Assembly: GCA_934662525.1 (NCBI GenBank) | Contig: CAKUKJ010000034.1 | Coordinates: 1 to 11,818 of the forward strand | Length of the DNA: 11,818 bases | From: an uncultured Coriobacteriales bacterium | Lineage (GTDB): Bacteria > Actinomycetota > Coriobacteriia > Coriobacteriales > UMGS124 | Direction: 5' to 3' | Shown: piece by piece, positions 1 through 7,422 of the stretch | Layout: every line of letters begins with the position of its first letter | Numbering within the stretch: position 1 is the first letter of the stretch | Position numbers and translations under genes: made by a program | Notes under the pieces: generated by a model | What the model was told of the DNA's origin: nothing | What the model saw: only the letters and a program-made list of their open reading frames with translations | The model's database searches: none

Positions 1-345
1 ATCCCCATGACGGCATACTGCGATGCAATTCTTGAGGCAGCGCGAGAGTGTGGTTGTAACGGTCTTGATTTGGTTGGATTTGGATACGATTACGAGTCTC
101 TCGAGGGCACGCATCCCACGGCGCTCGGCATGAGCCAAATAGCGGCCATGGTTGAAAGTGCAATGGAGGGGATGGAATTGCCTGACGAGCTGTTTGCGCC
201 CGATGTGCCGTCGCGCGCAAAAGGGCCCGTCGACTGGCGCTCTAAAGTGCTGTGTGACAAGGTCTGCGTGGGATGCCCATGGGCTAAAGGGACGGGCAAC
301 GCGTGGTATACCGTGTGCCTTAAGCCTGCCGAGGCACAGCGGTAA
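1..345 (+). CDS. SGNH/GDSL-type hydrolase, C-terminal fragment (5' end outside window)
   Basis: The frame is open from base 1 to a TAA at 343-345, so only the last 114 residues are visible and the true start lies upstream. The stretch GTHPTALGM followed by an amphipathic helix matches the final block of SGNH/GDSL esterases, where the His of an HP(N/T)xxG motif is part of the catalytic triad. The nucleophile and oxyanion blocks are outside the window. Residues 85-106 of the fragment add a cysteine-rich tail (C85, C89, C92, C106), which is not a usual part of the fold and could bind a metal or form disulfides. It is co-directional with the sialic-acid genes but separated by 233 bases. A sialate O-acetylesterase role would fit the neighbourhood, but that is inference from position only. 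The substrate cannot be told from this fragment. Confidence 0.7.
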   Translation: MPMTAYCDAILEAARECGCNGLDLVGFGYDYESLEGTHPTALGMSQIAAMVESAMEGMELPDELFAPDVPSRAKGPVDWRSKVLCDKVCVGCPWAKGTGNAWYTVCLKPAEAQR

Positions 346-493
346 CACATTCGGGAGAACCGGTCTCAAGCGGTGGAATGCGTCACAGCCGTGTGGTTTG
401 GTGCATCAAGATGCGAAACGTGACGTTAAGGCTCGTTTTTCTATCGAATGATGGCACATTCCCGTAAGGAATCGGAATTTCTGCATGCATGGA

Positions 494-512
494 GCCTTAA
501 GGCAGGTAGAAT
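494..512 (+). promoter_or_regulatory. Candidate operator palindrome and -10 element for the transporter/nan operon
   Basis: The perfect 10-base palindrome GCCTTAAGGC lies three bases upstream of TAGAAT, a good match to the bacterial -10 consensus. No -35 element at the usual 16-18 base distance is convincing. If TAGAAT is the -10, the palindrome sits in the spacer, where a bound repressor would block polymerase. This is a pattern-based suggestion with no known regulator attached. Confidence 0.25.
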
Positions 513-566
513 AGGTCAGTCTGTACATCGCGCGGGAGAAGTCTGCCGCGTCTTGGTGAGTTGGGA

Positions 567-572
567 AGGAGG
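567..572 (+). promoter_or_regulatory. Ribosome-binding site that sets the permease start
   Basis: AGGAGG, a full Shine-Dalgarno match, stands six bases before GTG 579. It decides for GTG 579 over the in-frame TTG at 561, which lies upstream of the site itself and has no site of its own. Confidence 0.85.
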
Positions 573-578
573 GGAGCC

Positions 579-1544
579 GTGAGCAATCTGCTGCGTCTGA
601 TCGGCCGACGTCTTATCGCGCTGCCGATCATGATTCTTGGCGTTACTTTGCTCGTGTTCTTCCTTATGTCTCTTTCGCCGATCGACCCTGCGTATTCGGC
701 GCTAGGCGAGACGGCATCTTCTGCCGAGGTGGCTGCGTATCGCGAGGCCCATGGTCTCAACGAGCCTATCGTGGTGCAGTACTTCAACTATCTGGGCGGC
801 CTTATCCAGGGCGACCTGGGCAATTACGGCGCCAACGACTCCATGTCGGTAGGTGCCCAGATTGCCAAGGCATTGCCGGTCACGCTGCAGCTGACGTTCT
901 TCGGCCTCATCATCGGCGTGGTCCTGGCTACCGTTTTGGGTGTCATCTCCGCGCTGTACCGTGATCGCTGGCCCGACCAGATCATTCGCGTCATCAGCAT
1001 CATTTGCATCGCCATGCCGTCCTTCTGGCTTGCGGTGCTGCTCATCATGTGGGTCTTCGGCGCACATATCCAGTCGATTTTGCCGGTCTCGGGCGCGTTG
1101 CCCGACATGGGCACTGATTTTGGCGGCTGGGCGCGCCGCATGCTCCTTCCCGCCGTTGCGCTTGCTGTGCCGCTGACCGGCCAGCTCACGCGCGTCATCC
1201 GCACATCCATGGTGGAGGAGCTTGACAAGGACTACGTCCGTACCGCCATGGGCTTCGGCATCCCCAAGGGCGTCGTCATTGCCCGCAACGTGCTGCGCAA
1301 CGCCCTCATCACGCCTGTCACCGTGCTTGGCATGCGCATCGGCTACCTTATCGGCGGCGCTGTGGTCATCGAGGTTATCTTTAACCTTCAGGGTATGGGT
1401 ATGACCATCTACAACGCCATCACCTCGCACTACACCATGCTTGTCATGGGCGTCGTGCTTGTGGTCGCCATCACGTTCATCATCATCAACATCATCGTGG
1501 ATATGCTCTATATCCTGATCGACCCTCGAATCAGGACGGTGTAA
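579..1544 (+). CDS. ABC transporter permease, DppB/OppB family (probable sialic-acid uptake)
   Basis: This 321-residue inner-membrane permease is one half of an Opp/Dpp-type ABC importer. The N-terminus has the family's helix (about residues 13-33) followed by a short extracytoplasmic segment and further hydrophobic segments near 104-127, 140-162, 186-206, 245-270 and 288-310. The EAA loop that docks on the ATPase begins around E213/E214 and reads DKDYVRTAMGFGIPK. The protein ends in DPRIR, typical of DppB. Start GTG 579 follows a perfect AGGAGG. The stop is three bases before the next gene, so the two are surely co-transcribed. The family alone would suggest peptides or nickel, but the four downstream genes point to sialic acid, as in the SatABCD system of H. 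ducreyi. The substrate is inferred from context. No binding-protein gene precedes it. Confidence 0.9.
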   Translation: MSNLLRLIGRRLIALPIMILGVTLLVFFLMSLSPIDPAYSALGETASSAEVAAYREAHGLNEPIVVQYFNYLGGLIQGDLGNYGANDSMSVGAQIAKALPVTLQLTFFGLIIGVVLATVLGVISALYRDRWPDQIIRVISIICIAMPSFWLAVLLIMWVFGAHIQSILPVSGALPDMGTDFGGWARRMLLPAVALAVPLTGQLTRVIRTSMVEELDKDYVRTAMGFGIPKGVVIARNVLRNALITPVTVLGMRIGYLIGGAVVIEVIFNLQGMGMTIYNAITSHYTMLVMGVVLVVAITFIIINIIVDMLYILIDPRIRTV

Positions 1545-1547
1545 CTC

Positions 1548-3605
1548 ATGGCCAACGCAGTTCTTCACGAGGGTCTCACTCGCAAGCTAGAGCAGAACGC
1601 CGGGCATGTTCGCTTCCGCCGCTGGAAGAACATGTCGATTTCTGCACGCATCGCTTGCATATTGCTTCTCTTCGTCGTCGCAGTTGCCATCGTCGCCATG
1701 TTCTGGACGCCGTGCGACCCGTATGTGGACGGCCCGCTCAACCAGGCTCCGAGCGCCGAGCACCTCTTCGGAACCGACAACAAGGGTCGCGACGTTCTGT
1801 CGCGCATGATGGTGGGCGCGCGAACCTCGCTCATCATCGGCCTGGGTGCCACGGCGTTCGCCCTTGTCTGCGGCTCCATCATCGGCTCCGTCGCCGCCGT
1901 GTCGCGCAAGTGGATCTCTGAGGTCATCATGCGCATCATGGACATCATCATGTCCTTCCCCGGCATTGCCCTGGCGGCCACGCTTGTCATTGTGTTCGGC
2001 CAGAATCTGACGACGCTCGTGTTTGCCATCGGTTTCCTCTATATCCCGCAGATTGCGCGTATCGTGAGGGCCAATGTCGTAAGCGAATACGGGCATGACT
2101 ACGTGCGCGCCGTTGTGGTTTCCGGCGCCCGTGCCCCGTGGATTCTTGTCAAGCATGTTATGCGCAACTGCGCCGCGCCTGTCATGGTGTTCACCATCGT
2201 GCTTGTGGCCGATGCCATCGTGTTTGAGGCGTCGCTGTCGTTCCTAAACGCCGGCATCCCCGAGCCTGCCGCCACGTGGGGCAACGTGCTTGCCTCCGCG
2301 CGTCAGGGCGTCATGCTCGGCTACTGGTGGCCCGCCCTCTTCCCGGGTGTCGCCATCATCGTGACCGTGCTTGCGCTCAACATCCTCTCCGAGGGCATCA
2401 CCGACGCCATGGCCGCCCCCAAGGCAGCCATCAAGCCGAGCGACCCCGACCTCAACGCCGAGCGCGAGGCCGACCGCCTCGTGTCCGACCCCAAGTTGGC
2501 ATACAAGGCTCAGGCCGCCTCGCTGCAGGCCCGTCTCGACCAGCTCAAGAGCGTCGAGCTGCAGCGCAAGGACCGCTTTGCACCGCACTATGAGGTGCCG
2601 CCGATTCTCGAGGTCAAGGACCTGTGCATCAAGTTCCCGCGCCACGGCGACGTCAACGTCGTGGACCATGTGAGCTTCGAGGTGCGTCCGCGTCAGACCA
2701 TGGGCCTCGTCGGCGAGTCGGGCTGCGGCAAGTCCATCACCTCGCTCACCATCATGGGCCTGCTCGACCCGAAGGCGCAGATTTCCGGCCAGATTCTCTA
2801 TAATGGCAAGAACCTGCTCGATCTCTCCGAGAAGGAGATGAACGACCTGCGCGGCCATGAGATTGCCATGGTGTACCAGGACGCCCTCTCCTCGCTCAAC
2901 CCCTCGATGCTCATCCGTGCGCAGATGAAGCAGCTCACCAAGCGCGGTGGCACCCGTACCGCCGAGGAGCTTCTCGAGCTCGTGGGCCTCGACCCCAAGC
3001 GCACGCTCGACTCCTACCCGCACGAGCTTTCCGGCGGCCAGCGCCAGCGTGTGCTTATCGCCATGGCCCTGACGCGCGACCCCAAGCTCATCATCGCCGA
3101 CGAGCCCACCACCGCTCTGGACGTGACCGTGCAGAAGCAGGTAGTCGACCTGCTCAACAAGCTTCAGAAGGAGCTCGGCTTCGCCATGGTGTTCGTGAGC
3201 CATGACCTGGCGCTCGTCGCCGAGGTGGCCAACTGCATCACGGTCATGTACGCCGGCCAGGTTGTGGAGCAGGGCTCGGTCAACGACATCCTGACCAACC
3301 CGGTGCACGAGTACACGCGCGGCCTTCTGGGCTCGGTGCTCTCCATCGAGGCCGGCGGCTCCGCCAACCTCTCCGGCGCCGACTCCGCCACGCGCCTGCA
3401 CCAGATTCCGGGCTCGGTCCCCTCGCCGAAGGACTTCCCCGAGGGCGACCGCTTTACGCCGCGCTCGAGCCACCCCGACAAGGTGTCGCCCGTGCGTCCC
3501 GTGCTCAAGACCATCCCCGGCACGCATCACTGCTACGCCGAGCTGCCTGAGGCGGAGCTCAAGCGCCTCGGCATCGAACCGTACAACGCTGGAGGTGTCG
3601 AGTAA
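1548..3605 (+). CDS. Fused ABC permease (DppC-like) and ATP-binding protein (DppD-like)
   Basis: One 685-residue chain carries two transporter parts. Residues about 1-290 are a DppC permease: a helix near 31-51, the OppC N-terminal motif [13 protein letters not shown], and an EAA loop at about 180-207 (EYGHDYVRA). A charged, alanine-rich linker (about 290-350) leads to the ATPase: Walker A GESGCGKS at 389-396, signature LSGGQ at 494-498, Walker B with D518 and catalytic E519, and switch H552. Fused permease-ATPases of this type are known in Actinobacteria and, as I recall, in sialic-acid transporters. The C-terminal tail aligns with the oligopeptide-ATPase tail, but three of its four conserved cysteines are replaced (D634, S640, S647) and only C662 remains. 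Its TAA shares one base with the next ATG (TAATG), indicating translational coupling. Confidence 0.92.
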   Translation: MANAVLHEGLTRKLEQNAGHVRFRRWKNMSISARIACILLLFVVAVAIVAMFWTPCDPYVDGPLNQAPSAEHLFGTDNKGRDVLSRMMVGARTSLIIGLGATAFALVCGSIIGSVAAVSRKWISEVIMRIMDIIMSFPGIALAATLVIVFGQNLTTLVFAIGFLYIPQIARIVRANVVSEYGHDYVRAVVVSGARAPWILVKHVMRNCAAPVMVFTIVLVADAIVFEASLSFLNAGIPEPAATWGNVLASARQGVMLGYWWPALFPGVAIIVTVLALNILSEGITDAMAAPKAAIKPSDPDLNAEREADRLVSDPKLAYKAQAASLQARLDQLKSVELQRKDRFAPHYEVPPILEVKDLCIKFPRHGDVNVVDHVSFEVRPRQTMGLVGESGCGKSITSLTIMGLLDPKAQISGQILYNGKNLLDLSEKEMNDLRGHEIAMVYQDALSSLNPSMLIRAQMKQLTKRGGTRTAEELLELVGLDPKRTLDSYPHELSGGQRQRVLIAMALTRDPKLIIADEPTTALDVTVQKQVVDLLNKLQKELGFAMVFVSHDLALVAEVANCITVMYAGQVVEQGSVNDILTNPVHEYTRGLLGSVLSIEAGGSANLSGADSATRLHQIPGSVPSPKDFPEGDRFTPRSSHPDKVSPVRPVLKTIPGTHHCYAELPEAELKRLGIEPYNAGGVE

Positions 3606-4435
3606 TGGCTGAAAACACCAACGCCGCCGGCGTGGAGCCCATCATCCGTCTTGAGGACGTCACGGTGACGTTCAAGACGCGCACCGGCTCCCTGCTGCAT
3701 CCCAACAAGATTCAGGCGCTCAAGGGCGTGTCCCTTTCGCTCATGCCCGGTGAGACCATCGGCCTCGTGGGTGAGTCGGGCTGCGGCAAGTCGACCACGG
3801 CGAACGTCATGATCGGCCTGCAGAAGCCCACGACGGGCAAGGTCTACTTCAAGGGCGTCGATGTCACGAACCGCTCGGCGGCCGACCGTCGCCGTATCGG
3901 GCGCGTCATCTCCGTCGTTTTCCAGGATCCGGCCACTGCGCTGAACGCCCGCATGTCCATCCATGACCAGCTGCTCGATCCGATGCTCGTGCATAAGATC
4001 GGCGACAAGGAGTCGCGCGAGAAGCGCGTCTACGAGCTCATCGAGCAGGTGGGCCTGCCCACCTCGGTCATGGACGCCTTGCCCGGCCAGCTTTCCGGCG
4101 GCCAGCGGCAGCGCGTCGCTATCGCCCGTGCGCTCTCGCTCAAGCCCGACGCCATCATCGCCGACGAGCCTACGAGCGCCCTGGACGTGTCGGTACGCGC
4201 CCAGATCCTCAACCTGCTCATGGACCTCAAGAAGGACCTGGGCCTGGCCATGGTCTTCATCAGCCACGACATCCAGACGGTGCGCTACATCTCCGACCGC
4301 ATCGTCGTCATGAACGGTGGCAAGCCTGTGGAGGAAGGCACTGCAGAGCAGGTCTTCAACAATCCGCGCGACGAGTACACTAAGCTTCTCCTCGGCGCGG
4401 CTCCCTCGCTGCTCTACCCGGATTTGGGCAAGTAA
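3605..4435 (+). CDS. ABC transporter ATP-binding protein, DppF/OppF family
   Basis: This is the second ATPase of the importer, which would pair with the fused ATPase domain to drive transport. All motifs are present: Walker [10 protein letters not shown] at 56-64, Q-loop Q107, signature LSGGQ at 163-167, Walker B with D187 and E188, and switch H221. At 276 residues it is shorter than typical DppF/OppF (roughly 320-330, from memory) and stops soon after the ATPase core. It lacks the usual oligopeptide C-terminal tail with its cysteines. The start overlaps the preceding stop by one base. A 54-base gap follows before the lyase gene, with no terminator visible, so transcription probably continues. 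Confidence 0.92.
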   Translation: MAENTNAAGVEPIIRLEDVTVTFKTRTGSLLHPNKIQALKGVSLSLMPGETIGLVGESGCGKSTTANVMIGLQKPTTGKVYFKGVDVTNRSAADRRRIGRVISVVFQDPATALNARMSIHDQLLDPMLVHKIGDKESREKRVYELIEQVGLPTSVMDALPGQLSGGQRQRVAIARALSLKPDAIIADEPTSALDVSVRAQILNLLMDLKKDLGLAMVFISHDIQTVRYISDRIVVMNGGKPVEEGTAEQVFNNPRDEYTKLLLGAAPSLLYPDLGK

Positions 4436-4489
4436 GCGCGTTGGAACGTCCGAGCAAGTATCTGTAGCACGAAACGAAAGAGTGGACTC

Positions 4490-5434
4490 ATGGATCCCAA
4501 GTGCATCAAAGGCGTCATTCCTCCCGTAGTCATCCCCCTGACCGCCGAGCGCACACTCGACCTCAAGGCCTTCACGCGCAACATCAATCGCATGATCGAT
4601 GCCGGCGTCGACGGCCTGTTCTTCCTGGGTTCCTCGGGCGAGGTCGCCTTCCTGACCGACGCCCAGCGCCAGCATGTCCTTCAGGAGGCTGTGTCCATCG
4701 TCCGCGGCCGCGTGCCTGTCCTTGCCGGCATCATCGACATGGAGACGCTGCGCGTCATCGATCAGGCCAAGCGCGCCGAGGCCATCGGCGTCGACGGCCT
4801 CGTTGCCACGGCTCCCTTCTACGCCCTCGGCGGCCCCAAGGAGACCGAGCGCCACTTCCGCGACATCCGCGACAACACCGACCTGCCCCTGTTCGCCTAC
4901 GACCTGCCCGTGTGCGTGCACACGAAGCTCGACCCGACGATGCTCGTCCGTCTCGGCAAGGACGGCGTGCTCCAGGGCGTGAAGGACTCCTCCGGCGATG
5001 ACGTGTCGTTCCGCTGGCTTGTGCTTGAGAACGAGGACGCCGGCCACCCCCTGCAGCTGCTCACCGGCCACGAGGTCTGCGTCGACGGTGCCTATCTCGC
5101 CGGTGCCGACGGCTCGGTGCCCGGTCTGGCCAACGTCGATCCCTACAGCTACGTCGAGATGTGGCGCGCCTTCCAGGCCAAGGACTGGGACAAGGTCAAG
5201 GAGCTGCAGGACCATGTGGCTCGCCTTATGTTCCTGACCCGTGTCGTCAAGGCCACCGTGGGCTTCGGTGCCGGCGTCGGCGCCTTCAAGACCGCCCTTT
5301 GGCAGATGGGCATCTTTGAGACGAACCAGATGCGCGAGCCCGTCCAGCCCCTCGTGGGTGCCGACGTGGAGGCCATCTGCGGCGTCCTCAAGACCGCTGG
5401 CCTCATTCCTGAGGATCAGCCTGTCCGCGCTTAG
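4490..5434 (+). CDS. nanA: DapA/NanA-family lyase, probable N-acetylneuraminate lyase
   Basis: The 314-residue protein is a class I aldolase TIM barrel of the DHDPS/NAL family, expected to split N-acetylneuraminate into ManNAc and pyruvate in the cytoplasm. It shows the carboxylate-binding loop GSSGE (47-51), the catalytic tyrosine Y137 in AYDLP, and the Schiff-base lysine K165 in GVKDSSGD. The two catalytic residues fall at the same numbers I recall for E. coli NanA. Against that enzyme, the region contacting the sugar tail differs: GYDE becomes GHEV (193-196), and the serine after AGADG becomes part of VPGLAN (210-215). By sequence alone it could act on another 2-keto sugar acid. The kinase and NanE next door make sialic acid the best call. 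The start codon has only a weak purine-rich site (GAAAGAG) upstream. Confidence 0.8.
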   Translation: MDPKCIKGVIPPVVIPLTAERTLDLKAFTRNINRMIDAGVDGLFFLGSSGEVAFLTDAQRQHVLQEAVSIVRGRVPVLAGIIDMETLRVIDQAKRAEAIGVDGLVATAPFYALGGPKETERHFRDIRDNTDLPLFAYDLPVCVHTKLDPTMLVRLGKDGVLQGVKDSSGDDVSFRWLVLENEDAGHPLQLLTGHEVCVDGAYLAGADGSVPGLANVDPYSYVEMWRAFQAKDWDKVKELQDHVARLMFLTRVVKATVGFGAGVGAFKTALWQMGIFETNQMREPVQPLVGADVEAICGVLKTAGLIPEDQPVRA

Positions 5435-5442
5435 TTTAAGAA

Positions 5443-5448
5443 AAGGAG
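5443..5448 (+). promoter_or_regulatory. Ribosome-binding site for the ROK kinase
   Basis: AAGGAG lies eight bases before ATG 5457, just after the lyase stop. It fixes the start at 5457 although the frame is open upstream to about 5241 inside the lyase gene. Confidence 0.8.
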
Positions 5449-5456
5449 AGCGGGGA

Positions 5457-6467
5457 ATGACGATTGCATCATCCTCCGCCGCCATGCAGGGGGGCGAGTC
5501 CGCACGTGTGGGCTCGTCCCCCTTTTCTGTGGTGGCGCTCGACATCGGTGGCACGAAGATGGCGGGCTGCGTGGCCGTGTACGCACATCCCGGCGCAAAG
5601 CCCGAGGTCACGCTGCGCCGCAGTGTGCCAACGCTCGCCCAGCAAGGTGGGGCCGACGTGCTTGCACGTGCATGCGAGCTTGCGAGCGGCCTTGTGGAAC
5701 AGGCCCGCGCGCTTGAGGGCGTGCGGTTTGAGGGCGTCGGCGTGAGTTCTGCTGGCAGCATCAGGGAGAGCGATGGGCTCATCGCCTTTGCCAACGACCT
5801 CATGCCCGGCTGGATGGGCCAGCCGCTGGGCGCGGAGCTCGAGCGCGTGTGCGAGGCCCCCGTGGCGGTCCTCAACGACGTGCACGCCCATGCGATGGGC
5901 GAGCTGCGCCATGGTGCGGCCAAGGGCTCGAGCGTCGCCATCATGGTGGCGGCGGGCACGGGCCTGGGCGGCGCCGTTATCGTCAACGGACAGGTTCTCG
6001 GCGGCGCGCATGGCTATGCGGGCACGCTCGGCCACGTGCTGCACCCAGCTGCCCTGGGACATCCGAGCGGTTGGGCGGGCACAGGGCATCTCGAGAGCGT
6101 CGTCGCAGGCAGCGGCATCGAGGAGTGCTACCGTGCGCTCGGCGGCGAGGCCATATCGGGTGGCGAGATCTCCAAGCGCGCTAATGCGGGCGAGGGGATG
6201 GCTCTCGCGGTCATAGAGCAGTCGGGCCGCAGCTTGGGTGAGGCGATCGCGTCGTGGTGCGACGTGCTCGACCCCGAGGTGGTCGTTCTGGCTGGCTCGG
6301 TGTGCAAGGCCGGGCCGCTATGGCGCAACGCCCTGGAAGACGGCCTGCGCGGTTTTATCCTGCCCGAAATGGCAGACCTGCGCATCGCCGACGCCGAGCT
6401 GGGCGACGATGCGCCGCTTATCGGCGCCGCCGAGAAGCTGCTCGACAAGGTAGCACCTGCTCGATAG
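5457..6467 (+). CDS. nanK: ROK-family kinase, probable N-acetylmannosamine kinase (zinc-less type)
   Basis: The 336-residue ROK kinase probably phosphorylates ManNAc to ManNAc-6-P with ATP. It has the phosphate loop ALDIGGTK (27-34), the GVSSAGSI segment (95-102), N140 with catalytic base D141, and the second phosphate motif GTGLGG (167-172). Two family hallmarks are altered. The usual GExGH reads GTLGH (T190 replaces the sugar-contacting Glu; H193 is kept), and the CxCGxxGCxE zinc motif has no cysteine, with S204, W206 and H211 in their places. A zinc-less NanK has been described in Fusobacterium nucleatum, as I recall. About 23 residues precede the core, longer than usual. It lies 22 bases after the lyase gene and before nanE. 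Alternatives are a GlcNAc or glucose kinase. Confidence 0.82.
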   Translation: MTIASSSAAMQGGESARVGSSPFSVVALDIGGTKMAGCVAVYAHPGAKPEVTLRRSVPTLAQQGGADVLARACELASGLVEQARALEGVRFEGVGVSSAGSIRESDGLIAFANDLMPGWMGQPLGAELERVCEAPVAVLNDVHAHAMGELRHGAAKGSSVAIMVAAGTGLGGAVIVNGQVLGGAHGYAGTLGHVLHPAALGHPSGWAGTGHLESVVAGSGIEECYRALGGEAISGGEISKRANAGEGMALAVIEQSGRSLGEAIASWCDVLDPEVVVLAGSVCKAGPLWRNALEDGLRGFILPEMADLRIADAELGDDAPLIGAAEKLLDKVAPAR

Positions 6468-6533
6468 AGGAATTCCCGGCGCATGGTGAGTCTCGGCCCA
6501 CCTGCGCCCATTCATGTGAAAGGACGCGAATCC

Positions 6534-7214
6534 ATGAACCCAGTGATTGAATCCATCAAGGGCAAGCTCATCGTGAGCTGCCAGGCCTATATGGGCGAGC
6601 CACTGCGCCACCCTGAGACGATGGCCCAGATGGCTCGCGCATGCGAATTGGGCGGCGCAGCGGCCATCCGCTGCCAGGGCCTCTCCGACATCGCGGCCAT
6701 CAAGGGGCGCGTGGAGGTGCCCGTCATCGGCCTGTGGAAGGAGGGCCATGAGGGTGTCTACATCACGCCGACCCTGCGCCATGCCATGGCGTGCGTGAAC
6801 GCCGGCTGCGACGTCGTGGCGCTCGATGCCACGGACAGGCCTCGCCCCGACGGCAGCACCTTCGAGGAGATTGTCGCCGGCATCCGCGCGCAGAGCGACG
6901 TGCTCATCATGGCTGACTGCGCCACCATCGAGGACATCCGCCGCGGCGTGGCAGCCGGCTGCGACCTCGTGTCCACCACGCTGTCGCACGGTGTGGCGGC
7001 TATCGACTGCACGATGGCCGACGGCCCCGACCTGCCCCTTTTGTGCAAGGCGTGTGAGGAGTTCCCGGGATTCCCGGTTGTGTGCGAGGGGCGCGTGCAT
7101 TCGCCGCAGGACGCGAAGGATGCGTTGGAGGCCGGTGCGTGGAGCGTCGTCGTGGGGACGGCCATTACGCACCCGACGAGCATCACGTCGTGGTTCTGCG
7201 ATGCGATGAAATAA
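6534..7214 (+). CDS. nanE: N-acetylmannosamine-6-phosphate 2-epimerase
   Basis: The 226-residue TIM-barrel enzyme converts ManNAc-6-P to GlcNAc-6-P, linking sialic-acid breakdown to the nag enzymes. The NanE pattern is clear: GGAAAIR (40-46), PVIGLWK with K69, VYITPT (75-80), ALDATDRPRP (96-105), MADCATIEDI (126-135), CEGRVHSP with E185, and the phosphate-binding VVVGTAITHP (205-214). K69 and E185 occupy the expected catalytic positions. STTLSHG replaces the more common STTLSGY, a small divergence. ATG 6534 is chosen because GAAAGGA lies nine bases upstream. The in-frame ATG at 6483 would add 17 unconserved residues and lacks a site. It is the last gene of the plus-strand operon, followed by a strong hairpin. 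Confidence 0.93.
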   Translation: MNPVIESIKGKLIVSCQAYMGEPLRHPETMAQMARACELGGAAAIRCQGLSDIAAIKGRVEVPVIGLWKEGHEGVYITPTLRHAMACVNAGCDVVALDATDRPRPDGSTFEEIVAGIRAQSDVLIMADCATIEDIRRGVAAGCDLVSTTLSHGVAAIDCTMADGPDLPLLCKACEEFPGFPVVCEGRVHSPQDAKDALEAGAWSVVVGTAITHPTSITSWFCDAMK

Positions 7215-7226
7215 GGGTGACTCCTC

Positions 7227-7330
7227 AGGCCTGGACGAAAGGTTCAGTGCTCAAACAGTTCCTAAAAGAAGGGGCCCTACTTGGGCCTCTTCTTTTAGGA
7301 AAACTGCGCCTGAACCTTTCGTCCGGGCCT
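7227..7330. repeat. Large nested inverted repeat between the convergent operons
   Basis: The outer arms 7227-7247 and 7310-7330 are 21 bases each and pair throughout, with one G-U at 7232/7325 as plus-strand RNA. An asymmetric internal loop (7248-7255 against 7307-7309) leads to an inner stem of about 22 bases per side, closed by TACTT at 7278-7282. The whole can fold as one rod of about 104 bases. It lies 12 bases after the nanE stop and about 90 bases past the nagA stop. Confidence 0.9.
7256..7306. terminator. Bidirectional intrinsic terminator (inner stem)
   Basis: CAGTT with CCTAAAAGAAGGGGCCC pairs with GGGCCTCTTCTTTTAGG and AAAACTG around the loop TACTT. It has a GC-rich upper stem with an A-rich left flank and T-rich right flank, the usual form of a terminator working in both directions. 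It suits the position between the ends of nanE (plus) and nagA (minus). The T-rich part is itself paired in the stem, so exact stop points are uncertain. Confidence 0.8.
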
Positions 7331-7350
7331 CCGGAATGTCGTCCTTGTTC

Positions 7351-7382
7351 ATGCGGCTGAGGGGGTAAACCCTTCAGCGCAT
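7351..7382. repeat. Second hairpin, downstream of nagA
   Basis: ATGCG plus CTGAGGGG pairs with CCCTTCAG plus CGCAT around the loop GTAAA, with one bulged G and one G-U pair when read as plus-strand RNA. On the nagA transcript the G-U becomes an A·C mismatch and no T-run follows. It may stabilise the nagA 3' end or act as a weak terminator. Confidence 0.45.
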
Positions 7383-7422
7383 AGGGGCAGGCAAGGAACG
7401 AGGGCTTGCAGGCGGATGGTTG

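Larger units (their letters stand above)
346..578. other. Intergenic region upstream of the sialic-acid operon
   Basis: These 233 bases hold no convincing gene. A run of five T follows a weak pairing (AAACG with CGTTT) around 419-440 and might end the upstream gene, but the stem is poor. ATTCC-CGTAA-GGAAT near 459-473 is a small hairpin. Two perfect palindromes follow, TGCATGCA (482-489) and GCCTTAAGGC (494-503), then a -10-like TAGAAT at 507-512. The base composition is visibly less GC-rich than the genes downstream, as expected for a promoter region. Confidence 0.5.

Noticed and set aside
561..578. TTG start for the first permease
   Set aside because: The codons after it are the AGGAGG ribosome-binding site of GTG 579, so they are very unlikely to be coding.
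702..1568. Open frame of 288 codons on the minus strand with many His and Asp residues
   Set aside because: It is antisense to the DppB-like permease. The His/Asp richness is the complement of hydrophobic codons, not a metal-binding protein.
2244..3530. Open frame of 428 codons on the minus strand, rich in His, Gly, Val and Asp
   Set aside because: It is a shadow of the fused transporter gene, with biased composition and no motif.
3533..5986. Very long open frame of 817 codons on the minus strand
   Set aside because: It lies opposite the ATPase, lyase and kinase genes, all with clear motifs. Strong GC bias at third positions removes stops from the opposite strand. It has no recognisable domain.
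6483..6533. Earlier ATG for nanE
   Set aside because: It would add 17 residues unlike any NanE start and lacks a ribosome-binding site, whereas ATG 6534 has one.
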